NCBI RefSeq assembly: GCF_014646155.1
Contig: NZ_BMMX01000006.1
Location: 1 to 64,000, forward strand
Direction: 5' to 3'
Length of the DNA: 64,000 nt
Origin: Mangrovihabitans endophyticus
GTDB lineage: Bacteria; Actinomycetota; Actinomycetes; Mycobacteriales; Micromonosporaceae
Below the pieces are notes generated by a model. It saw nothing but the letters and a program-made list of their open reading frames with translations, had not been told where the DNA came from and made no database searches. Positions 57,773 through 64,000 of the stretch are shown piece after piece; the stretch's first letter is position 1; each line of letters opens with the position of its first letter. Position numbers and translations under genes: made by a program.

Positions 57773-58363
57773 GTGGCCGACGCCTTCGCCGCCTACCGCG
57801 ACGCCAAGTCCACTCTGATCGGCGGCCTGCGCGGCACCGTCCTGGAGATCGGCGCCGGCCGTGGGCGCAACTTCGACGCGCTGCACCGGGGCGTCGTCTG
57901 GATCGGATGCGAGCCGCACCGCCGAAGCCGCACCCGGCTGGCCGTCGCCGCACGTCGGCACGGGCATTCGCGCGAGCCGCTCCCGTCGGCGGCGGAATCG
58001 CTGCCGATGCCCGACGCGAGCGTGGACGGGGTGCTCGCCACCGTCGTGCTGTGCTCGGTCCGCGATCAGTCCCGCGTCCTCGATGAGATCGCGCGGGTGC
58101 TGCGACCCGGCGGTGCATTCGTGTTCGCCGAGCATGTCGCGGCGCCGGATCACACCTGGAAACACGCCTGTCAGCGAATGATCTCGCCGGTGACGCGTCT
58201 GCTGGACCGGGGGTGCGATCCGGCGCGCGAGACCGAAGCTGTCGTGCGGCGGTCACTGTTGGACGTGGACCTGGTGCGGCACTTCGAGCTGCCGGTGCTG
58301 GGTGCGGTCACGGTGCCGTTCATCGTCGGGCGGGCGGTGCGCCAGGAGCGGTCCGAGGCGTGA
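57773..58363 (+). CDS. Class I SAM-dependent methyltransferase
   Basis: The 196-residue protein has the SAM-binding motif I VLEIGAGRGRNFD, an acidic loop equivalent (WIGCEPH), motif ATVVLCSVRD, and LRPGGAFVFAEHVAAPD, as in the UbiE/Methyltransf_11 group. The substrate is unknown. It starts at GTG with a purine-rich GGAGGGGAG stretch upstream. Confidence 0.87.
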   Translation: MADAFAAYRDAKSTLIGGLRGTVLEIGAGRGRNFDALHRGVVWIGCEPHRRSRTRLAVAARRHGHSREPLPSAAESLPMPDASVDGVLATVVLCSVRDQSRVLDEIARVLRPGGAFVFAEHVAAPDHTWKHACQRMISPVTRLLDRGCDPARETEAVVRRSLLDVDLVRHFELPVLGAVTVPFIVGRAVRQERSEA

Positions 58364-58391
58364 CCCCACCCCGGTCGCACATCGCATCGCC

Positions 58392-58856
58392 TCATCGCCG
58401 TGCGGTGCGTGCCAGCCCGGGGATGAGGACCGCCGCGACGGCCAGGTGCATGCCCGTCAGCACCAGCCGGCTTGCCATGTCCGCGCCGTCGCCGAGCGGT
58501 CCGACCAAGGAGACCACCAGGACGATGAGCGCGACGACGGTCCAGGTCCGTGCGGGCCGGGCGATTCTCCGTTCCAGTACGGCGAGCAGCGCCCAGGCGG
58601 CCAGGCCGGTGACCAGCGCCGCGGCCGCCACGGTGCCGGGTCCGACGTGCTGGACGTCGGTTCCGCTCGTGACGGACAGGGCGACGCCGGATGCCGGGCC
58701 GGCCAAGGCCCAGGTCACCAGTGCGGAGACGGTCGCGCCGACCACCGCGGCGATGCGGCGGGCGGTGGCGCCGCACGTCGCGGAGCCGCCCGCCACGATG
58801 CGGCGGAGCTGGACGCGGCGGGTCGCCGGACGTGTGCGGTTCGATGTGTTTGTCAT
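58392..58856 (-). CDS. DUF6069 family membrane protein
   Basis: The 154-residue protein has four hydrophobic segments (IAAVVGATVSALVTWALAG, GTVAAAALVTGLAAWALLAV, WTVVALIVLVVSLVGPL, LVLTGMHLAVAAVLIPGLA) and fits DUF6069. The N-terminal 27 residues of a longer reading are not conserved. It is divergent from the two-component system at 58987, whose promoter region it shares, so it may be a target of that system. Confidence 0.72.
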   Translation of the reverse strand: MTNTSNRTRPATRRVQLRRIVAGGSATCGATARRIAAVVGATVSALVTWALAGPASGVALSVTSGTDVQHVGPGTVAAAALVTGLAAWALLAVLERRIARPARTWTVVALIVLVVSLVGPLGDGADMASRLVLTGMHLAVAAVLIPGLARTARR

Positions 58857-58935
58857 GCGGCGAGCATCGCCGCGGCGGCGGTGTCCGCACATCGTGCGAA
58901 GGGCAGCGCCGGATGCTTCTCCGGTCGGATCGGGC

Positions 58936-58980
58936 ACCGACTTTGGTCGGTATCGGCGCCGCCGCGCCCGGCGTTAGCGT
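58936..58980 (+). promoter_or_regulatory. Palindrome and leaderless promoter of the two-component genes
   Basis: ACCGAC-TTTG-GTCGGT (58936-58951) lies about 36-51 bases upstream of the start, and TAGCGT (58975-58980) is six bases before the GTG at 58987. The position suits an activator site for the encoded response regulator. Confidence 0.5.
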
Positions 58981-58986
58981 CGGCGC

Positions 58987-60159
58987 GTGACTGACGTGAC
59001 GGTGCCACGGCCGGACTGCCGACGTCGACGTGCCCTTGCCGTCGCCGCGACGATGAGCGTGACCGGCGGCTTGAACGCGCTGACCATCTGGGGCGGGTGG
59101 AACGGCGGTCATCGCGGCCTTGATCTCGCCGTCGGCCTGCTGAGCTGGGTGCTCGCGCCGCTGTTGGTGTGGCGTCCGGCCGTCGGGGCGCTCGTGGTGG
59201 CTCCGCTGGCGGCGTTGTCCCCGGTGGGCAGCCCGGCGGCTACGGCGGGCACGCTCCAGGTCGCCCGCCGGTGCCGGTTCTCGCTCGCGGCGGCCGTCGC
59301 GGCCGTGGGGTTCGCCGCGCACGTGGCGCAGGGCGCATGGCGGCCGAACGGCGGCATCTCGCTCGGCTGGTGGCTGCTCCTGATCGCGCTCGCCCACGGT
59401 GCGCTGCTGGGCTGGGGCGCGTGGGCGCAGGCGCGAGCGGCGCTGATCCGGTCGTTGCGGGACCGGGCCCGCCGGGCCGAGGCCGAACAGGGCCGCCGGG
59501 TGGCCGAGGCGCGCATCGCGGAGCGGCACCGGATCGCCCGGGAGATGCACGACGTGCTGGCCCACCGGCTGTCGCTGCTGGCCACCTTCGCCGGGGCGAT
59601 GGAGTATCGCCCGGACTCGTCTCCGGAGCGACTGGCAGGTGCCGCCGGCGTCGTGCGTGCCGGGGTGCACCAGGCACTGGACGAACTCCGGGAGGTCGTC
59701 ACGCTGCTCCGCGACGATGATCCGCGGACCGCCGACGGTGAGACATCCGACGTGCGCGCGGATTACCGGCCCCAGCCCGCGCTGACCGACATCCCGCGGT
59801 TGATCGGAGAGTCCCGCGAGACCGGTACGCCGGTGCAGTTGCGTGACGAGGTGGACGACCCCTCCACAGCCCCCACGGTCACCGCGCGGACCGCGTACCG
59901 GATCGTCCAGGAGGGGCTGACGAACGCCCGCAAGCACGCCTGCGGCCAGCCGGTCGTGGTCACGCTGCGCGGTCGGCCCGGCGCCCGGCTGGTGGTGGAG
60001 ATCCGGAACCCGCTGGGCACGGAGCCTGTCGTCACGCCGGGCGCCGGCGTCGGGCTGATCGGGCTCACCGAACGCGTGCATCTCGCCGGCGGCCAGCTCG
60101 ACCACCGGGCCGACGACGGTGAGTTCCGCGTGCATGCCTGGATACCGTGGCCGGCATGA
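58987..60159 (+). CDS. Sensor histidine kinase (NarL/DesK type)
   Basis: The 390-residue kinase has about four to five N-terminal TM segments, the HisKA_3 box with H188 (REMHDVLAHRLSLLATF) and a HATPase domain (IVQEGLTNARKHA, GAGVGLIGLTERV). It has no large extracellular domain, so it probably senses a membrane signal. It overlaps its response regulator by four bases (ATGA). Confidence 0.92.
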   Translation: MTDVTVPRPDCRRRRALAVAATMSVTGGLNALTIWGGWNGGHRGLDLAVGLLSWVLAPLLVWRPAVGALVVAPLAALSPVGSPAATAGTLQVARRCRFSLAAAVAAVGFAAHVAQGAWRPNGGISLGWWLLLIALAHGALLGWGAWAQARAALIRSLRDRARRAEAEQGRRVAEARIAERHRIAREMHDVLAHRLSLLATFAGAMEYRPDSSPERLAGAAGVVRAGVHQALDELREVVTLLRDDDPRTADGETSDVRADYRPQPALTDIPRLIGESRETGTPVQLRDEVDDPSTAPTVTARTAYRIVQEGLTNARKHACGQPVVVTLRGRPGARLVVEIRNPLGTEPVVTPGAGVGLIGLTERVHLAGGQLDHRADDGEFRVHAWIPWPA

Positions 60160-60809
60160 CCCGTCCGTTGCGCGTCCTGGTCGTCGACGACGACGCCCTC
60201 GTCCGTGCCGGCTTGACCATGATGTTGGACGGCGCGCGGGGCATCGCCGTGGTCGGCGAGGCGGCCGACGGCGACCAGGTGCCCACCGCTGTCGACGCGC
60301 ACGCGCCCGACGTGGTGCTGATGGATCTGCGGATGCCGAGGGTGGACGGCATCACCGCCACTCGCCGACTGCGGCGCCGCGTGCGTCCGCCCGAGGTGGT
60401 GGTGCTGACCACCTTCGACACCGACGAGAACATCCTGTACGCCCTGCGTGCGGGCGCGAGCGGCTTCCTGCTCAAGGACACCCCTCCGGAGCAGATCGTC
60501 ACCGCGGTACGCCAGGTCGCCGCCGGGGAACCGATCCTGTCGCCACGGGTCACCCGTCGGCTGATGGACCGTGTCGCCGGGCAGGCCGATGCGTACGTGC
60601 GAGCCCGCGACGTGCTGTCCGCGCTCAGCCCGCGGGAGACCGACGTGGTCGCTGCGCTCGCCAGGGGCGGGAACAACGCCGAGATCGCCGCCGAGCTGCG
60701 GATGACCGTCGCCACGGTCAAGGCGCACGTGTCGCACATCCTCACCAAGCTCGATCTCGACAATCGAACACAGATCGCGATGCTCGCCTACGAGGGCGGA
60801 TTGGCCTGA
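60156..60809 (+). CDS. Response regulator, NarL/LuxR type
   Basis: The 217-residue regulator has D57 as phosphoacceptor (DVVLMDLRMP), the acidic pair VVDDDA, K in FLLKDTPPEQ, and a LuxR helix-turn-helix (LSPRETDVVAALARGGNNAE, TVKAHVSHILTKL). The ATG overlapping the kinase stop is preferred over a GTG nine bases earlier. Related pairs often control ABC exporters or stress responses; here DUF6069 is the nearest candidate target. Confidence 0.92.
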   Translation: MTRPLRVLVVDDDALVRAGLTMMLDGARGIAVVGEAADGDQVPTAVDAHAPDVVLMDLRMPRVDGITATRRLRRRVRPPEVVVLTTFDTDENILYALRAGASGFLLKDTPPEQIVTAVRQVAAGEPILSPRVTRRLMDRVAGQADAYVRARDVLSALSPRETDVVAALARGGNNAEIAAELRMTVATVKAHVSHILTKLDLDNRTQIAMLAYEGGLA

Positions 60810-60810
60810 C

Positions 60811-60823
60811 GGTTCAGTGAACC
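60811..60823 (+). terminator. Small hairpin after the response regulator
   Basis: GGTTCA-G-TGAACC directly follows the stop and is followed by ATTTTC, a weak intrinsic-terminator arrangement between convergent genes. Confidence 0.45.
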
Positions 60824-60905
60824 ATTTTCAACCTGGCATCGAGACCGTCGGTTGCGCGCCGTCGACCAGCGGCGGCATCTGCCGGCCTCGCCATGTTGAC
60901 AAGGT

Positions 60906-61619
60906 TCAGTACGAACCCGTGCGCTCCGAATGGGACCATGCGCCGCACGGCGTGTTGTACCGGCCCGCGATATAACCGAGACCCCACGTGATCTGGGTCG
61001 CCGGGTTCGTCTTCCAGTCCGATCCGGCCGAGCCCATCTTGCTGCCCGGCAGCGCCTGCGGTATGCCGTACGCTCCGCTGCCGGAGTTGGAGGCGTGCGC
61101 GTTCCAGCCGCTTTCCTTGTTCCAGAGCTTGTTGAGGCAGGGGAACTGGTCGATGGCGAAACCGGCGTCCAGCATCAGCGCGCAGCCGGTGGCCCGGTTT
61201 CCGCTGTACTCCTTGCAGGAGGTGGGAATCTTCCCGGCGTAGGGCACCGTCCCGCCGGACGCCTCGGCCTCCTCGGCCTTCTTCTTGGCCTCCGCCTCGG
61301 CCTTCGCTTCGGCCTTGGCCTTGGCCGCCTTCTTCTCCAGGGTGTGCGCCCGGCTCGCCGCCTTCGTGGCCTCGACGGCGGCCATGGCTGCCGCGTCGCT
61401 CTCCGCCTCCTGGCGCCGGGCCCGGTCCGCGGCGTGATCGTTCAACCCGGACTTCAGCAGCCGGATCTCCTCGGCGTCGGCCTGGACGACCATCTGCGCC
61501 TCGGTGCCGTGCTGGCGAACGTCGCGGAGCTGTCCGAGGTGGACCCCACCGACGACCCCGGCGACCAACAGGCCCACGGACGTGACGCGTACGCCCACCC
61601 GGCTCCAAAGCCGCTTCAC
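60906..61619 (-). CDS. Lytic transglycosylase-like cell-wall protein with coiled coil
   Basis: The 237-residue protein has an N-terminal membrane anchor (TSVGLLVAGVVGGVHLG), an Ala/Lys/Glu coiled coil (about 45-118) and a C-terminal SLT-like domain with catalytic E169 (LWNKESGWNAHASN, then GAYGIPQALPG). Such proteins cleave the glycan strands of peptidoglycan outside the cell. GAAGGGA is six bases before the GTG at 61619; in-frame ATGs at 61727 and 61784 would add an unlikely hydrophilic extension, though they cannot be excluded. Confidence 0.85.
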   Translation of the reverse strand: MKRLWSRVGVRVTSVGLLVAGVVGGVHLGQLRDVRQHGTEAQMVVQADAEEIRLLKSGLNDHAADRARRQEAESDAAAMAAVEATKAASRAHTLEKKAAKAKAEAKAEAEAKKKAEEAEASGGTVPYAGKIPTSCKEYSGNRATGCALMLDAGFAIDQFPCLNKLWNKESGWNAHASNSGSGAYGIPQALPGSKMGSAGSDWKTNPATQITWGLGYIAGRYNTPCGAWSHSERTGSY

Positions 61620-61770
61620 GCCGATCCCTTCGCCTCGGGGCGCGACTCCGCGCCCGTGTTCGCGGAACACCTTCGCGCACACCGTGGTCGATGGGGAAGG
61701 AGCATCCATCGATGTGGGATTGGTCATATCTGTCGGGATGAGCGTCGCGGGTGCCGACCGCGGCCACTGC

Positions 61771-61830
61771 TTGCATTGTGCCATCAGATTCCCTAGCCTC
61801 CATCCAGTTGCAATTTGCAATCGGATGGAG
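61771..61830 (+). promoter_or_regulatory. Promoter with a 33-bp nested palindrome
   Basis: TTGCAT (61771-61776) and TAGCCT (61794-61799), 17 bases apart, form a good promoter. Immediately downstream, 61798-61830 is an interrupted palindrome: CTCCATCC, AG, TTGCAA, T, TTGCAA, TC, GGATGGAG. The right arm contains the ribosome binding site of the YCII gene. It lies in the divergent region shared with the transglycosylase gene. Confidence 0.65.
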
Positions 61831-61837
61831 TTGAGTG

Positions 61838-62170
61838 ATGCCGAAGTTCGTCACCATCGGATACGGCGACCGGGCCGGCTACGAACGCACCGATCCGGCC
61901 GTCCGCGACGAGGCGCATGCCCACGACAGCCGGTTGCGAGCCGACGGCGCCGTCACCGGCGTCGCCGGAACGCCCGTGCAGGTCCGCAATCACGATGCCG
62001 CCGGATTGACGGTGACCGAGGGGGCATACCTGTCCTCGGCGCTACCCGTGGCCGGATTCTCCATCATCGACGCCCCCTCGCTGGACGAGGCGATCCGGAT
62101 GGTGTCGCGGGTGCCCTGCGCGGTGGCGCACGGCGTCGTCGAGGTCTGGCCGTTGCGCGACACGCCGTGA
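61838..62170 (+). CDS. YCII-related domain protein
   Basis: The 110-residue protein resembles the YCII/DGPF group (MPKFVTIGYGDRAGY, HDSRLRADGAV, FSIIDAPSLDEAIRMVSRVP, GVVEVWPL). Members are small dimeric ferredoxin-like folds, often next to ECF sigma factors; none is present here. Function unknown. GGAG in the palindrome arm is eight to nine bases before the ATG. Confidence 0.82.
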   Translation: MPKFVTIGYGDRAGYERTDPAVRDEAHAHDSRLRADGAVTGVAGTPVQVRNHDAAGLTVTEGAYLSSALPVAGFSIIDAPSLDEAIRMVSRVPCAVAHGVVEVWPLRDTP

Positions 62171-62207
62171 CACCGCCAAGCTGGGCGCGAGACGTGCACC
62201 GATCATC

Positions 62208-62243
62208 GTCGTCCGCCACGGGAGAGTCGTCCGCCACGGGAGA
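62208..62243 (+). repeat. Tandem 18-bp duplication before the hydrolase gene
   Basis: GTCGTCCGCCACGGGAGA occurs twice in perfect tandem. Each copy ends with GGGAGA; the second is the ribosome binding site of the gene at 62250. Confidence 0.85.
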
Positions 62244-62249
62244 TCAGAG

Positions 62250-62840
62250 ATGGCCGAGGTTGTGCTGTTCCACCACGTCCAGGGGCTCACGGACGGCGTA
62301 CGCGCGTTCGCCGAGCTGCTGAAAGCCGGTGGGCACACCGTGCACACGCCGGACCTGTTCGACGGCGAGCGGCCGGCGAGCATCGACGACGGGATGGCGC
62401 TGACCCGGCGCATCGGCGGCGACACGCTCGACGAGCGTGCCGACCGGTACGTCGCCGACCTGCCCGCCGGCCTGGTCTTCGCCGGGTTCTCCTTCGGCGC
62501 GGCCATCGCCCAGCGCCTCGCCCAGACCCGGCCCGGCGCCCGCGGCGCCCTGCTGTACGAGGCGTGCCTGCCGATCGTCGGCGAGTGGGCCGTCGGGCCG
62601 TGGCCCGACGGTGTCCCCGTTCAGGTGCACGGGATGGACAAAGACCCCTTCTTCGCGCTCGAAGGCGACCTGGACGCCGCACGCCAACTCGTCGAGGCGG
62701 CGGGGGAGGCCCTCGCCGCCGTGTACACCTATCCCGGCGACCGGCACCTGTTTACCGACGGCTCGCTGCCGTCGTACGACGCGGAGGCGACCGCGCTGGT
62801 CATTCGGCGCTCGCGGCAACTCCTCGACCGGGTCGGTTGA
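62250..62840 (+). CDS. Dienelactone hydrolase family protein
   Basis: The 196-residue alpha/beta hydrolase has its nucleophile in GFSFGAA, where classical dienelactone hydrolases have a cysteine, and a catalytic histidine in DRHLF near the C-terminus. YPGDRHLFTDGSLPSYD is typical of the family. Substrate unknown. Confidence 0.87.
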   Translation: MAEVVLFHHVQGLTDGVRAFAELLKAGGHTVHTPDLFDGERPASIDDGMALTRRIGGDTLDERADRYVADLPAGLVFAGFSFGAAIAQRLAQTRPGARGALLYEACLPIVGEWAVGPWPDGVPVQVHGMDKDPFFALEGDLDAARQLVEAAGEALAAVYTYPGDRHLFTDGSLPSYDAEATALVIRRSRQLLDRVG

Positions 62841-62860
62841 CCGTCGGCCGACCGGTGCGC

Positions 62861-62900
62861 GTCAGGGCAACTCCAGCGGCGTCAGGGCAACTCCAGCGGC
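62861..62900. repeat. Tandem 20-bp duplication at the end of mtnP
   Basis: GTCAGGGCAACTCCAGCGGC is repeated perfectly in tandem. The copy at 62881-62900 contains the mtnP stop codon and its last codons; the other copy lies just outside the gene. Confidence 0.85.
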
Positions 62901-63688
62901 AGCTTGATCCCGTCCAGCGACCGCGCACACGGGCAGTCCCGCTCCAACGGCAAGCTCGTCACCGCGTTCAACAACACGCTCCGCAGCTTCTCGGTGTTCT
63001 CCCGAAACACCGAGAAGACCTCCTCCTGAGTCACTCCGTGATCGCCGTCCACTCCGGCGTCCAAGTCGGTGACCAGGGCGATCGCCGAGTAACACAGCGA
63101 CAACTCCCGCGCCAGCACCGCCTCGGGATGCCCGGTCATGTTCACCACCGTGCCGCCGATCGCGGTGAACCACTTCGACTCCGCGCGGGTGGAGAATCGC
63201 GGTCCCTCGATCACCACCATGGCGCCGCCGTCCACCGGGTGCACCGCGCTCGCCGCCTGCAGCAGGGTGCGGCGGCCGGCCGGGCAGTACGGGTCGGCGA
63301 AGTTCACGTGCACCGCGCCGGTGTCGTAGTACGTCTGCGCCCGTCCGCTGGTCCGATCGATGAGCTGGTCCGGAACCACGAACGTGCCCGGTCCCAGTTC
63401 CGGCCGCAGGCCACCGACCGCGCACGGGGCGAGCACCTGCCGTACGCCCAACGACCGCAGCGCCCACAGATTCGCCCGATAGTTGATCTTGTGCGGAGGG
63501 TATCGATGATCCCGGCCGTGACGTGGCAGAAACGCGACGTGACGACCACCCAGGTCGGCGATCGTGATCGGATCCGACGGAGGTCCGTAAGGAGTGGACA
63601 CCTCATGTTCGGAGGCATTGTCGAGCAGCGCATACAGCCCCGAGCCGCCGATGACGCCGATCTCTGCCGCTGCAGGTGGATGGTTCAT
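62882..63688 (-). CDS. mtnP: S-methyl-5'-thioadenosine phosphorylase-like purine nucleoside phosphorylase
   Basis: The 268-residue protein belongs to the MTAP/PNP family (IGVIGGSGLYALLDNA, FLPRHGRDHRYPPHKINYRANLWAL, PCAVGGLRPELGPG, NMTGHPEAVLARELSLCYS). It splits methylthioadenosine or a related nucleoside with phosphate in methionine salvage. Residues that separate MTA from methylthioinosine phosphorylases cannot be settled by eye. TAAGGT is six bases before the ATG on the minus strand. Confidence 0.9.
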   Translation of the reverse strand: MNHPPAAAEIGVIGGSGLYALLDNASEHEVSTPYGPPSDPITIADLGGRHVAFLPRHGRDHRYPPHKINYRANLWALRSLGVRQVLAPCAVGGLRPELGPGTFVVPDQLIDRTSGRAQTYYDTGAVHVNFADPYCPAGRRTLLQAASAVHPVDGGAMVVIEGPRFSTRAESKWFTAIGGTVVNMTGHPEAVLARELSLCYSAIALVTDLDAGVDGDHGVTQEEVFSVFRENTEKLRSVLLNAVTSLPLERDCPCARSLDGIKLPLELP

Positions 63689-63694
63689 GTGCAG

Positions 63695-63700
63695 ACCTTA
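63695..63700 (-). promoter_or_regulatory. -10 element TAAGGT, leaderless promoter of mtnP
   Basis: On the minus strand TAAGGT is followed by CTGCAC and the ATG at 63688, exactly six bases apart. Confidence 0.55.
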
Positions 63701-63734
63701 TCGAGGGTCAGATCCGCAAGCTATGGTGCGAGGC

Positions 63735-63836
63735 ATGGCGTGGCACGCTCCCGGTTCGCGGGCCTTTGATTCACTCGACCCTGCCCAGCGCGGACGGCAC
63801 GGCGCCGCGCACGGGCAACGGGGACGCTGTGCATAG
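63735..63836 (+). CDS. Possible 33-residue leaderless small ORF
   Basis: A TATGGT element (63722-63727) is seven bases before an ATG that opens 33 codons (MAWHAPGSRAFDSLDPAQ...). It ends 28 bases before the YqgE-like ATG. It may be a small protein or an upstream ORF controlling the next gene; the composition is Arg/Gly/Ala-rich and I do not recognise it. Confidence 0.3.
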   Translation: MAWHAPGSRAFDSLDPAQRGRHGAAHGQRGRCA

Positions 63837-63864
63837 CGAGGAGCAGCGGATCGGAGGTCGGCCG

Positions 63865-64000
63865 ATGGAGTCGATGACCGGTCAGTTGCTGGTCGCCACC
63901 CCGACGCTCAAGGATCCCAACTTCGACCGTACGGTCGTCCTGCTGGTCGCCCACGAAACCGGCGGCGCGCTCGGCGTGGTGCTCAACCGAGCCACCGAGG
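63865..64000 (+). CDS. YqgE/AlgH family protein, N-terminal fragment
   Basis: The first 45 codons are present: MESMTGQLLVATPTLKDPNF, then DRTVVLLVAHETGGALGVVLN, the start of DUF179 (YqgE/AlgH). The gene runs off the right edge. GGAGG is seven bases before the ATG; an in-frame GTG at 63829 is an alternative. Function of the family is not established. Confidence 0.88.
   Translation, partial: MESMTGQLLVATPTLKDPNFDRTVVLLVAHETGGALGVVLNRATE

Noticed and set aside
61620..61840. Cyclic-di-AMP (ydaO-type) riboswitch upstream of the transglycosylase gene
   Set aside because: I looked for the conserved blocks of this riboswitch and did not find them; the region is short and instead holds the palindrome and the divergent promoter.

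Overview
The window is a continuous piece of chromosome from a very GC-rich filamentous actinomycete, most likely of the family Micromonosporaceae (Actinoplanes/Micromonospora-like). This inference rests on strong G/C bias at third codon positions, WhiB, MtrAB-LpqB, coenzyme F420 genes, XRE/DUF397 pairs, frequent GTG starts and many genes that appear to be transcribed without a leader. From memory, the backbone follows the order of the Mycobacterium tuberculosis region from secA1 through mtrA-mtrB-lpqB, sahH, manA, manB, whiB2 and fbiA-fbiB to fadE25. I see no transposase, integrase, CRISPR array or rRNA gene. The only recognisable RNA gene is ssrA (tmRNA).

Layout. Positions 1-8153 hold a UDP-sugar dehydrogenase start, an acyl-CoA dehydrogenase, a membrane protein with a threonine-rich tail, an acetoacetyl-CoA synthetase, a TIGR03089 protein, a glycosyltransferase and a mannose-1-phosphate guanylyltransferase. 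Positions 8154-8691 are gene-free and carry two kinds of repeat. Positions 8692-16528 carry F420 biosynthesis (fbiA-fbiB-nudix as one overlapping operon, and fbiC), whiB, a protein resembling zincin-type peptidases but lacking the metal-binding histidines, and a DUF3499 protein. Positions 16687-24111 look like an accessory insertion: a polyamine-type ABC transporter (four genes), convergent with a regulator/aldehyde dehydrogenase/DUF779 operon. Positions 24249-31108 return to the backbone: phosphomannomutase, a Trm112-like protein, a SIS-domain isomerase, a cation transporter, manA and sahH. With the guanylyltransferase further left this gives the route from fructose-6-phosphate to GDP-mannose; sahH serves the methyl cycle.

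Positions 31253-35938 hold an XRE/DUF397 pair and the EfeUOB iron uptake operon behind a good iron-box. Positions 35989-47057 hold mtrA-mtrB-lpqB-comF (with start/stop overlaps), the ribosome hibernation factor, a double acetyltransferase, secA and an Rv3235-like gene. Positions 47230-51598 hold a small DNA-binding protein, DUF6912, a membrane protein, proline catabolism (pruA) and a PadR regulator. Positions 51650-56895 form a division and translation-rescue block: prfB, ftsE, ftsX, an EnvC-like M23 peptidase, smpB and ssrA. Positions 57102-64000 are mixed accessory genes: a VOC protein, a methyltransferase, DUF6069 divergent from a NarL-type two-component pair, a lytic transglycosylase divergent from a YCII protein, a dienelactone-hydrolase-like protein, mtnP and the start of a YqgE/AlgH gene.

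The observations I rate highest are: a ten-site T-x-x-I/L tail on the membrane protein at 1484-2734 that looks like a docking strip for FHA domains; 10-bp-phased GTTTGC repeats upstream of a small wHTH gene and its neighbour; a structured leader before sahH; a shortened FbiB; a REP-like nested inverted repeat at 8228-8397; and a recurrent TANNNT-N6-start arrangement marking leaderless genes.
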